A stretch of DNA of 32,306 bases from NCBI GenBank assembly GCA_000438175.1, contig FR900469.1:3285-35590 (forward strand), in the 5' to 3' direction. This document shows, piece by piece, positions 24,506-31,208 of this stretch. The stretch comes from Fusobacterium sp. CAG:439. Its GTDB lineage: Bacteria > Cyanobacteriota > Vampirovibrionia > Gastranaerophilales > Gastranaerophilaceae. Position 1 is the stretch's first letter. Every line of letters starts with the position of its first letter. The notes under the pieces were generated by a model. It saw only the letters and a program-made list of their open reading frames with translations, made no database searches and was not told where the DNA came from. The position numbers and the translations under genes were made by a program.

Positions 24506-25129
24506 ATGAAAAAGGGACTATTTATTACTTTTGAGGGAGCAGACGGGTGTGGAAAGACAACCCAGATGGAATTGCTGGCTGAATATTTACAAAAAACAGG
24601 GAAAGATGTTGTACTTACAAGAGAACCCGGCGGTAAAGGGCTTGGCGAAAAGGTGAGAGAAATTCTTTTGAATTATGAAGGCGATGTCTCAGACAGATGT
24701 GAATCCTTTTTATTTCTTGCAGACAGAGCACAAAATGTTGATATTACAGTTAATCCTGCAGTTGAAAAAGGCAAAATAGTTCTTTGCGACAGACATATAG
24801 ATTCCACAGTTGCATATCAGGGTTACGGAAGAGGATTGGACATTGAAAGAATTAATATGCTGAATAATATTGCAACTAACGGTCGTAAACCCGATTTAAC
24901 ACTTGTTTTTGACATTGATGTCGAAACCTCTATGAAACGTGTCGGCAAAGATAAAGACAGAATGGAAAGTGCAGGGATAGATTTCCATAACCGCGTACGC
25001 AACGGATACCTTGAACTTGCAAAACAAGAACCTCAAAGAATTAAGGTTCTTGATGCCGCAAAATCAATTGAAGAAATTCATAATGATGTTATAAATATTA
25101 TTAATAAGTCATTTCCCAATTATCATTAA
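24506..25129 (+). CDS. tmk: Thymidylate kinase
   Basis: Phosphorylates dTMP to dTDP for DNA synthesis; cytosolic. The 207-residue product has the P-loop FEGADGCGKTTQ (residues 9-20), LTREPGG, the DR(H/Y) motif LCDRHIDSTVAYQGYGRGL, the PDLTLVFDIDVE segment and the lid VGKDKDRMES. An AAAGAGG tract precedes the ATG. The last residues NKSFPNYH are encoded by sequence antisense to the conserved pilin C-terminus (NDNWEMTY) of the convergent gene 25101-25828. The two genes overlap by 29 bases, suggesting that the end of tmk was rewritten when the pilin copy arrived next to it. Confidence 0.96.
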   Translation: MKKGLFITFEGADGCGKTTQMELLAEYLQKTGKDVVLTREPGGKGLGEKVREILLNYEGDVSDRCESFLFLADRAQNVDITVNPAVEKGKIVLCDRHIDSTVAYQGYGRGLDIERINMLNNIATNGRKPDLTLVFDIDVETSMKRVGKDKDRMESAGIDFHNRVRNGYLELAKQEPQRIKVLDAAKSIEEIHNDVINIINKSFPNYH

Positions 25130-25828
25130 GGATTTTCCCGAAACAACCTCTGCGGGCTCCACTTGTTCCCAGACAGTAAGTATTAAACATACGTTCCCGA
25201 TATTCCGCATCTAAAGGTACATTTACTATATTATTTCCATCACTTTGTTCTTCAAAGTTGATATCATCTATAACACCATTTTTGTATACATACATAATAA
25301 AAAAATCTCTGCCGATTATATTAGGACCTTTGGCCCCGTTTGTATCAACCCAAATTTCCATTACTAAATTAATGGTTTGGTTATTTGACAAGGCAGTTGT
25401 TGCTATAGCCGCGCCATCAGAAAGAACAAAGAAATGTTCTGCATCTTCAAGGTTTGTAGGTGTTCCAGAAAGTTTTTTATAAGTATCACTAAAACATGGT
25501 ACTGGTTGTGTTCCGCAATCCTGAACAACTTTAAAATAAGTTTTTATAAATTCAACTTGTGACGCTGTATTGCCCAATCCTGCTTCATTCAAATCAATGG
25601 CATTTTTATCGGTCTGGTATTGAAGCAGCGCTTGCTGAGCCTGATTATAAACTTTATGTAACTGGGTTACATAAGTTTTTCTCTGGTGATTTTGCATCAA
25701 TGAAGGCACTGTCATTGCGGACACTACACCGATTATGCCTAAAGTTACAAGGACTTCCGCAAGCGTAAAGGCAGGAGCTGAGCCTAAAGTGCGCCCCCCC
25801 CCCGAGTTTGTGATTTTAAAAATTTCAT
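25101..25828 (-). CDS. Type IV pilin-like protein 2, out of frame at a poly-G tract
   Basis: The ATG at 25828 follows AAAGGAG and a promoter. The leader MKFLKSQTR meets ten G (25794-25803). With ten G the frame runs through Gly-Gly-Gly-Ala-Leu to TAG. Eleven G would give a leader ending GGGRTLGSAPA, then FTLAEVLVTLGIIGVVSAM and a 242-residue pilin. It shares with copy 1 the start QNHQRKTYVTQLHKVYN and the end GCFGKILNDNWEMTY. The middle diverges strongly (for example QPVPCFSDTYKKLSGTPTNL and the insertion NFEEQSDGNNIVNVP). A class III prepilin processed by prepilin peptidase is expected. No alternative start in the pilin frame lies upstream, because that frame is closed by TAA without a start codon. 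It overlaps tmk by 29 bases. Confidence 0.8.
25794..25803 (-). repeat. G10 homopolymer in pilin-like gene 2 leader
   Basis: Ten G lie in the same functional place as in copy 1, 25 bases after the ATG, although the surrounding leader sequence is different. The tract has been conserved while the flanking bases diverged, which argues for function or for a strong mutational source. Confidence 0.9.
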
Positions 25829-25852
25829 CTTTTTTACTCCTTTCTTTCCTTT

Positions 25853-25881
25853 ATTATAACATTATTTTTAAGTAACATCAA
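25853..25881 (-). promoter_or_regulatory. Promoter of pilin-like gene 2
   Basis: TTGATG (25876-25881), a 17-base spacer and TATAAT (25853-25858) on the minus strand give a leader of only about 18 bases before the ATG. Confidence 0.65.
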
Positions 25882-25969
25882 TATTTAAATATTTTAACAT
25901 TGTGGCAATTTTAAGAGATAAAATACGTTTATAATTATACGGGGAAATTATTTACGAAAAGGGGATAAC

Positions 25970-26497
25970 ATGACAGAACCTGTTAAAACAGTCGGAAACG
26001 TATCATTATCAACATATCAGGGATTAGACGGAAGAAATTTCACTCTTTGCGGAGCAGAAGAAAAATATAAATTCGGTAAAGGCTATGCTTCAGCATTTCT
26101 TGGAGCTGCAACTGATTTCAATACCGAAGGAATGTTCGTCCTTGATGTTAAAGGCGGTTATGACTACGATAAAAACGGAATTTTTAATCAAAATTTAAGA
26201 ATAAGAAATAAAATGGGAAAAAATACTGAAGCAGTGCAAATCAGATATTCTCCATTATCAGTCGATGTACCTGTCGGGAAAAATACAAATATCTATTTAA
26301 ATCCGCATTACTCCGGTCAGATGGATTTCAAACAAGATAAGTGGACAAACAGCGCAGGAGTATTTGCAGGAGTAACTCAGAAACTGAATGAAAATGCATC
26401 ACTGTCTTTAGAAGCACAAAGATACAATCTTCAAGATATCAAAGATAACAGCGCAAAAAATTGGAGTGTTAATGCAATTGTTTCTTATAAATTTTAA
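25970..26497 (+). CDS. Beta-strand-rich protein resembling an outer-membrane barrel, no signal peptide
   Basis: The 175-residue product is a succession of amphipathic strands separated by turns (YASAFLGAATDFNTEGMFVL, LRIRNKMGKNTEAVQIRYSP, NTNIYLNPHYSGQMDFKQDK, ASLSLEAQRYNLQDI). It ends in NAIVSYKF with a terminal Phe, the usual C-terminal signature of outer-membrane beta barrels. No signal peptide is visible at the ATG, and no better upstream start with a ribosome site exists in frame; AAAAGGGG precedes this ATG. It is either a cytosolic beta protein, or one exported by another route, or misassembled at its 5' end. Its stop overlaps that of folE2 (TTAA). Confidence 0.75.
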   Translation: MTEPVKTVGNVSLSTYQGLDGRNFTLCGAEEKYKFGKGYASAFLGAATDFNTEGMFVLDVKGGYDYDKNGIFNQNLRIRNKMGKNTEAVQIRYSPLSVDVPVGKNTNIYLNPHYSGQMDFKQDKWTNSAGVFAGVTQKLNENASLSLEAQRYNLQDIKDNSAKNWSVNAIVSYKF

Positions 26498-27276
26498 TCT
26501 TTAAATTCATGTTGAAAAGCCCAGGCAGAATGATTATGAATACTTTCAAAGGCTTCACATTCAACTTCAAACTCTTTTATTACGGAGTGATTGCGTAATT
26601 TAACAACAACATCACGAAGAACATCTTCCACAAATTTCGGGTTATCCCAGGCTTTTTCCGTAACAAATTTTTCGTCTTCACGTTTCAGCAGGGGATAAAC
26701 CGGACAGGAAGAACATTCCTCTATCATATTAATTAAATCTTCCAGCCAAACCTGTTCACTTTCGTCATATGAAATTTTAACTTTTATAAAAGCTCTTTGA
26801 TTATGCGCCCCGTTATCGGAAATTTCTTTTGAACAAGGGCAAAGAGTTGTAACGGGAACAGCTGCTCCTAAAATAAATTTATAATTTCCGTTTTCGATAC
26901 GCCCTTCAAATGAGCAATCATAACTCATAGGTGCGCTTATTCCTGTAACAGGAGATTTTTTGTCAATAAAATATTTAAATTTGAATTCAAGTTCTCCGCT
27001 TTCAGCATCAAGTCTGTTTATTATTTTCTCAAGGCATCCTTTAATATCAACCCCAAGAAGATTTTTATGCTGCCATTCGGTTAACACCTCAACAAATCTT
27101 GACATGTGAGTTCCTTTATAATCTCTCGGCAATGAAACATTAACTCTGGCTTTTGCACAAACAATCTGATTAGAGTTATTTTTTCTCTGAATTATTAAAG
27201 GAAGTTCAAGATGTTTAATTCCGACTTTCTGTATATCTACATTTCTGTTATCTTTTAAATTTTGAATATCTTTCAT
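26494..27276 (-). CDS. folE2: GTP cyclohydrolase FolE2 (type IB)
   Basis: Converts GTP to 7,8-dihydroneopterin triphosphate, the first step of folate (and queuosine) synthesis. It is the FolE-independent, broadly metal-using form found where zinc is limited. The 260-residue product shows the family blocks LELPLIIQRK, FVEVLTEWQHK, KSPVTGISAPMSYDCSFEG, VPVTTLCPCSKEISDNGAHN with the active-site Cys and His, and C-terminal ESIHNHSAWAF. Length is normal. No strong Shine-Dalgarno precedes the ATG. The gene lies downstream of a thioredoxin gene, separated by two hairpins. No other folate gene is nearby. Confidence 0.95.
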   Translation of the reverse strand: MKDIQNLKDNRNVDIQKVGIKHLELPLIIQRKNNSNQIVCAKARVNVSLPRDYKGTHMSRFVEVLTEWQHKNLLGVDIKGCLEKIINRLDAESGELEFKFKYFIDKKSPVTGISAPMSYDCSFEGRIENGNYKFILGAAVPVTTLCPCSKEISDNGAHNQRAFIKVKISYDESEQVWLEDLINMIEECSSCPVYPLLKREDEKFVTEKAWDNPKFVEDVLRDVVVKLRNHSVIKEFEVECEAFESIHNHSAWAFQHEFKD

Positions 27277-27310
27277 ATTTTAATTTTAACATAAATATAA
27301 ACTTAAGCAT

Positions 27311-27343
27311 AAAAAAAAGACCTTGAGGTTTGTATTCAAGGCC
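27311..27343 (-). terminator. Intrinsic terminator of the thioredoxin gene
   Basis: On the minus strand an 8-bp stem (GGCCTTGA / TCAAGGTC, one G-T pair) with a 9-base loop is followed by eight T. It lies about 100 bases after the thioredoxin stop and just before folE2. Confidence 0.85.
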
Positions 27344-27360
27344 TATCCGTTTAAATAAGA

Positions 27361-27396
27361 AGAGAGAGCTTTATATTTATATAAAGTACTCTCTCT
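27361..27396. repeat. Long hairpin upstream of the terminator
   Basis: A 15-bp stem (AGAGAGAG CTTTATA / TATAAAG CTCTCTCT, with a 2-base bulge) is flanked by TTTAAAAAA on the right. On the plus strand a short T-run follows. Together with the terminator at 27311-27343 it forms a double-hairpin end between folE2 and the thioredoxin gene. Confidence 0.7.
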
Positions 27397-27442
27397 TTAA
27401 AAAATTGCTATTTTTTATTCATTTTATTAAGAAATATTACAA

Positions 27443-27916
27443 TTATTTTTCTTCCTGAGCTGAAGCCTTATCCAACAGACTTCTAATTCTAAGATATCTG
27501 TCTAACTCAACTCTGAATTTTTTAAGGTTCTGGTAGTAGCTGTTAGACATCAAAACTCTGTTATCATATTTCGGATCTAAAATGTAAACAGTAGGGAAAC
27601 CGGTAATCCCCACATCATCAGATAAAGCCTTATTTTCATCTGCTTCTACATTAATCATAACGAAATTGTATTTATTTTTATAAATTCCGCTTAAAGTTTT
27701 AAATTTAGGCATAAATCTCATGCAGTAACCGCACCAGTCAACATAAAATACAGCCAGCATAGGTTTATCCGATTCAAGTGCCTTTTCGTACGGAATACCG
27801 ATTTTATAATCTGACGGATGTTTAGGCGCATTCATGGCTGCAACTGCAAAACCCACAACAGATGATGCTGCTATGGCAACAATAATTCCTAAAGTTATAA
27901 GTATCTTTTTCTTCAT
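27443..27916 (-). CDS. Membrane-anchored thioredoxin-like protein
   Basis: The 157-residue product has an N-terminal membrane segment (KILITLGIIVAIAASSVVGF, residues 4-23), then a periplasmic thioredoxin domain. The active site is CGYC in the context AVFYVDWCGYCMRFMPKFK, and the cis-Pro loop is TGFPTVYILDP. This layout suits a disulfide reductase or cytochrome-maturation type thioredoxin in the periplasm; the partner is unknown. The ATG at 27916 has a GGAGG site six bases upstream and a promoter behind it; a longer in-frame start to 27979 would put both inside the gene. It is followed by a double hairpin. Confidence 0.88.
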   Translation of the reverse strand: MKKKILITLGIIVAIAASSVVGFAVAAMNAPKHPSDYKIGIPYEKALESDKPMLAVFYVDWCGYCMRFMPKFKTLSGIYKNKYNFVMINVEADENKALSDDVGITGFPTVYILDPKYDNRVLMSNSYYQNLKKFRVELDRYLRIRSLLDKASAQEEK

Positions 27917-27934
27917 AATATCCTCCATTACTTT

Positions 27935-27962
27935 ATTATACAATAAAATTTTAATCTGACAA
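27935..27962 (-). promoter_or_regulatory. Promoter of the thioredoxin gene
   Basis: TTGTCA (27957-27962), a 16-base spacer and TATAAT (27935-27940) on the minus strand lie just upstream of the GGAGG ribosome site. Confidence 0.7.
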
Positions 27963-27997
27963 AAATTTATTATTTGCAATATAACTTAACATTAGAC

Positions 27998-28026
27998 TTG
28001 AAAAAGTATATATTATAATATATACT
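27998..28026 (+). promoter_or_regulatory. Promoter of the sigma-70 factor gene, with palindrome
   Basis: TTGAAA (27998-28003), a 17-base spacer and TATACT (28021-28026). The spacer and -10 form an AT-rich near-palindrome (AGTATATATTATAATATATACT). AATATATACT then recurs directly in AAATATATACTAAG. Overlapping symmetry of this kind can mark an operator. Confidence 0.6.
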
Positions 28027-28112
28027 AAATATATACTAAGTCTTTCTAAATATATATCCCCAAATAGTGTTGTATCTTGTGTTACCTAAATAAGAAGGAG
28101 TTTAAAAGAGGT

Positions 28113-29027
28113 ATGAAAAAAAATTCGCCTGTCAAAATGAAAACTGCCATCAAATCTTCAAATCCCGCAAAAAATGAAATTTTAGACGGCTCAAATGACA
28201 GTATTCTTTCAAATTACATCAGAGAAATTTCCGACTATCGCTCACTAAGCCCTGCAGAGGAAAAAGAACTTGCGAAAAAAGCTAAAGACGGAGATAACGA
28301 TGCAAAGAAAAAACTTATTAAAGCAAATTTAAAGCTGGTTATTACAATTGCGAAAAAAGCAATACATATGTCAAATCTTCCTATGATTGATTTAATTCAG
28401 GAAGGTAATTTAGGACTTATGATTGCTGCCGGGAAATTTAACTATAAATTGGGCTACAAATTTGCGACATACGCAAGCTGGTGGATTAAACAATCAATGT
28501 TCAAGGCAATATCAGAACAGTCGCATTGCATGAAAATTCCTGTGTATATTCAGGAAACTTTATCAAGATTTTCTAAAATTAAACGGGAGATGGAACGTGA
28601 AAACAACTGTCAGGTTAAAAATGAAGATGTAGCTAAAAGAATGAATATTTCAAGCGATAAAATAGATTCATTTTTAACAGCTTATTCAAAAACAATATCT
28701 ATAGAAAGCGGCTTGGAAAATTCAGACGGTAAAGATATTAATATTGCAGACATAATTGAAGACAAGAAAGCTTCTGCTACGGAAAACACCGAATTTGAAA
28801 ATCTTAAAAGCGACATACTTAATGTAATATCAACACTTAAAGAGCGCGAACAGCAAGTAGTAAAAATGAGATACGGCATTGAGGACAATGCAAAAATGAC
28901 ACTTGAAGAAATCGGAAATATTTACGGAGTAACAAAAGAATGCATCCGTCAAACAGAGTTGCGAGCTTTAAAGAAGATGAGATTCTCCGTGTTGGGTCAA
29001 GAAGTTCTTGCAGCTTACATTGACTAA
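28113..29027 (+). CDS. Sigma-70 family RNA polymerase sigma factor (group 2-like)
   Basis: The 304-residue product has region 1.2 (DSILSNYIREISDYRSLSPA) and region 2 (KANLKLVITIAKKAIHMSNL, then PMIDLIQEGNLGLMIAAGKF and KFATYASWWIKQSMFKAISE). Region 3 starts IPVYIQETLSRFSKIKREME. Region 4 has LKEREQQVVKMRYGIEDNAK followed by TLEEIGNIYGVTKECIRQTE. It lacks the long region 1.1 of the primary sigma, so it is probably an alternative group 2 factor. I use the ATG at 28113, preceded by AAGGAG at 28092; the frame extends to a TTG at 28077 without a ribosome site. Its 3' end overlaps, antisense, a truncated pilin fragment (28968-29170). Confidence 0.92.
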   Translation: MKKNSPVKMKTAIKSSNPAKNEILDGSNDSILSNYIREISDYRSLSPAEEKELAKKAKDGDNDAKKKLIKANLKLVITIAKKAIHMSNLPMIDLIQEGNLGLMIAAGKFNYKLGYKFATYASWWIKQSMFKAISEQSHCMKIPVYIQETLSRFSKIKREMERENNCQVKNEDVAKRMNISSDKIDSFLTAYSKTISIESGLENSDGKDINIADIIEDKKASATENTEFENLKSDILNVISTLKEREQQVVKMRYGIEDNAKMTLEEIGNIYGVTKECIRQTELRALKKMRFSVLGQEVLAAYID

Positions 29028-29170
29028 GAAGGTAATATATATCAATGTAGGCAAAGTCATTGCAGAAACTACACCAATAATCCCTAATGTTACCAATACT
29101 TCTGCAAGTGTAAACGCAGGTTTAGGAGCTGCTAAATTGCCCCCCCCCCGACATTGTTAAATCTTTTCAT
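28968..29170 (-). pseudogene. Truncated 5' fragment of a pilin-like gene (copy 3)
   Basis: This is a third pilin 5' module with intact promoter (29206-29234), AAGGAGCT site, ATG at 29170, the leader MKRFNNVG and a G10 tract (29140-29149). If the frame is restored to eleven G it reads GNLAAPKPA followed by FTLAEVLVTLGIIGVVSAM, TLPTL, and then leaves pilin homology at about 29062. From there it runs antisense into the sigma gene to a TAA at 28968. The block from the ribosome site to GGGATTATTGG is almost identical to copy 1, with two mismatches in about 90 bases. After that, silent differences accumulate quickly. It may be a decayed copy or a 5' donor for recombination. Confidence 0.8.
29140..29149 (-). 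repeat. G10 homopolymer in the truncated pilin copy
   Basis: A third run of exactly ten G at the corresponding place of the pilin leader. With ten G the ATG leads to a stop after 12 codons, as in copy 1. Confidence 0.9.
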
Positions 29171-29205
29171 AACTAGCTCCTTTCATAAAATTATTAACCA
29201 TAATT

Positions 29206-29234
29206 ATTATAATAAATTTTCATTCATTTTTCAA
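29206..29234 (-). promoter_or_regulatory. Promoter of the truncated pilin copy
   Basis: TTGAAA (29229-29234), a 17-base spacer and TATAAT (29206-29211) on the minus strand. A working promoter would transcribe antisense into the end of the sigma factor gene. Confidence 0.6.
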
Positions 29235-29299
29235 TAAATAGCAAAAAAATTTTTTTACGGGATTTATACATAACAAGGTTAAAATTATAAGGCAGACTT

Positions 29300-29821
29300 A
29301 TGGCTTCACAAATAAACCCGTCAATGACATATTACCAACCAAATCCGGCAGCTGCAAAAAAACGAAAAATCGGTGCTATGATGGCAGGAGCTCTTATAGG
29401 AATGAATGCATATTATCTTCCTGTTAATAAAGATTTGTTCGTGCAAAGAGCTATTGATATTACAAAGGAAAAAACCAATGCTCAAATCGCAGTACTTGCA
29501 AAAATAGCAAAAGAAGTTGATAACAAATCAGTTACGACGGAAAGTAAAATGATTTTGCAGGAAATGGGCTTGCCGCAAGACGTAAAAGCGATTACACAAA
29601 AATGTATTGAACTTGATAAAAAAATTAATGACAAAACCTCAGTTAAAAACTTAAAAGATGATTTTGTAAAGAATTTTGATACCTTTAAAAAAAATCCGAG
29701 CTTAATGGACAACACCTCTAACGAAGCATTCAGAGGAGTAAAGAGAACAAAATTTAAATGGGGAGCAGGAATTGGTGCTGCAATAGGTCTGGCACTAGGA
29801 TTATTAACAAGCAGAGAATAA
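29300..29821 (+). CDS. Hypothetical protein with two hydrophobic segments
   Basis: The 173-residue product starts with a Pro/Tyr/Asn-rich head (MASQINPSMTYYQPNPAAAK). A hydrophobic segment follows (IGAMMAGALIGMNAYYLPV, about 24-42), then a central helical soluble part (DLFVQRAIDITKEKTNAQIA onward) and a Gly-rich hydrophobic C-terminal segment (FKWGAGIGAAIGLALGLL). The hairpin-like arrangement with a roughly 110-residue domain between two membrane segments suggests a membrane protein of unknown role. The head recalls the disordered, polar N-termini of other unassigned proteins in this window (5017 and 14417). Its stop abuts the stop of the convergent gene at 29822. Confidence 0.65.
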   Translation: MASQINPSMTYYQPNPAAAKKRKIGAMMAGALIGMNAYYLPVNKDLFVQRAIDITKEKTNAQIAVLAKIAKEVDNKSVTTESKMILQEMGLPQDVKAITQKCIELDKKINDKTSVKNLKDDFVKNFDTFKKNPSLMDNTSNEAFRGVKRTKFKWGAGIGAAIGLALGLLTSRE

Positions 29822-30445
29822 TTACACTGCAAGCAGTTTGGGATTATTTATTACATCTATCACATTTGCATCTCTAAAATGGGACAATACTTTTATGTTG
29901 TCAGGATTTTTAGTGTTCTCTTTTGCAAGAATAGCACCTACAATTGCTTCAAGCTGCGACATAGGCATCATATTTAACGGCAGATCAATATGCCATTCAT
30001 TTTTCAAAGTTTGCTGTAAAAATTTGCAATCAGCAGGTGAACGCTCTTTGTAACATGAATTTAAATGCATGCTTTGCCTTGTCAGATATAATTCAAAACG
30101 GTTAATCTCAACGCCTTTTTCCATTAAAGATTTAAAATACTCGCATCCTCTTGTTGAATATCTCTGTGTCCAACCCTCACGATTGGGAATTAACGGATTT
30201 GTTGCAACCATCTGATAAGGTTTGCCGAGTATACGCCATTTCCCGTTAAGCATAGTTCTGTCCCAGACAAGAGAAACGCATATTTTTGAATATTTCAGCG
30301 ACGGGAAATTATCGAAAAAAAACATTACATCATTCATTGTGTATAATTTATCCACAAGAATAAGAGTATCATTTTCGTCTAATACCGCAATTCCGCTGTC
30401 CATTCCTGACGAAGCCGCAAGCGATAAGCCGACATAGTAATTCAT
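29822..30445 (-). CDS. RNase H-fold protein, possibly DUF429-like
   Basis: The 207-residue product begins YVGLSLAASSGMDSGIAVLD, a strand-turn-strand with small residues like the first strands of the RNase H fold. It has SLVWDRTMLNGKWRILGKPY in the middle and ends with a helix MPMSQLEAIVGAILAKEN, resembling the C-terminal acidic helix of DUF429 predicted nucleases. Conserved catalytic residues are not confidently placed. The gene is 10 bases downstream of map on the same strand, probably in the adk-map operon. Function unknown. Confidence 0.55.
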   Translation of the reverse strand: MNYYVGLSLAASSGMDSGIAVLDENDTLILVDKLYTMNDVMFFFDNFPSLKYSKICVSLVWDRTMLNGKWRILGKPYQMVATNPLIPNREGWTQRYSTRGCEYFKSLMEKGVEINRFELYLTRQSMHLNSCYKERSPADCKFLQQTLKNEWHIDLPLNMMPMSQLEAIVGAILAKENTKNPDNIKVLSHFRDANVIDVINNPKLLAV

Positions 30446-30455
30446 AAATTTCTCC

Positions 30456-31208
30456 TTACGCCATAAGCTGCGTAATTATTACAGGTTCATCGTCGGTCAC
30501 AAGAACGGAATGTTCAAAGTGTGCCGAAGGTCTTTTATCTGTTGTACTTACCGTCCACTCATCATCGGCAACCTCAACAGCATCACCGCCAAGATTTAAC
30601 ATAGGTTCTATTGCGATTGCATAACCCTGTTTAAGCAATGTTCTGTCTCCGACTTTATAGTTAAACAAAAACGGTTCTTCATGCATTTCATGTCCTACGC
30701 CGTGACCGCCGTATTGACGGACAATACCTAATTTTTCTCTTACTGCAACGGCTTCTATGGCACCGGAAACATCATCTAATACATTTCCTGCTTTCATTTG
30801 CGCAATACCTGCAAAAAGAGCTTCTTCGGTTGCTTTTAAAAGTCTCCGGCATTCATCACTGATTTTTCCGACAGGATAAGTCCAAGCTCCGTCGCCTACC
30901 ATACCTGCATAAGTTGCACCGACATCAATACTTATTATATCGCCTTCTTTAACCTTTACGTCTTCATGAGGAATACCATGAACTACCTGTTCATTAATTG
31001 AAGCGCATATTGAACCCGGGAAACCGTGATATCCCAAAAACGTTGGAATAGCACGTTCTTTTCGAATAATATCATGAGCAATACTATCTAGTTCTTTTGT
31101 GCTTATACCGGGTTCAATAACCTCTCTCATCTTTTGATGCACGAGAGCTACAATGTGACCTGCATGACGTATTCTTTTAATTTCATCACGTGATTTTCTA
31201 TGTATCAT
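30456..31208 (-). CDS. map: Methionine aminopeptidase, type I
   Basis: Removes the initiator Met from nascent proteins. The 250-residue product carries the five dimetal ligands of the pita-bread fold: Asp95, Asp106, His169, Glu201 and Glu232. The supporting His is in GGHGVGHEMHEEPF. The start is MIHRKSRDEIKRIRHAGHIV. It overlaps adk by four bases (31205-31208), so the two are translationally coupled. In many bacteria adk and map sit next to secY in the spc ribosomal operon; here the following gene is an RNase H-like protein and no secY or infA is seen. Confidence 0.97.
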   Translation of the reverse strand: MIHRKSRDEIKRIRHAGHIVALVHQKMREVIEPGISTKELDSIAHDIIRKERAIPTFLGYHGFPGSICASINEQVVHGIPHEDVKVKEGDIISIDVGATYAGMVGDGAWTYPVGKISDECRRLLKATEEALFAGIAQMKAGNVLDDVSGAIEAVAVREKLGIVRQYGGHGVGHEMHEEPFLFNYKVGDRTLLKQGYAIAIEPMLNLGGDAVEVADDEWTVSTTDKRPSAHFEHSVLVTDDEPVIITQLMA

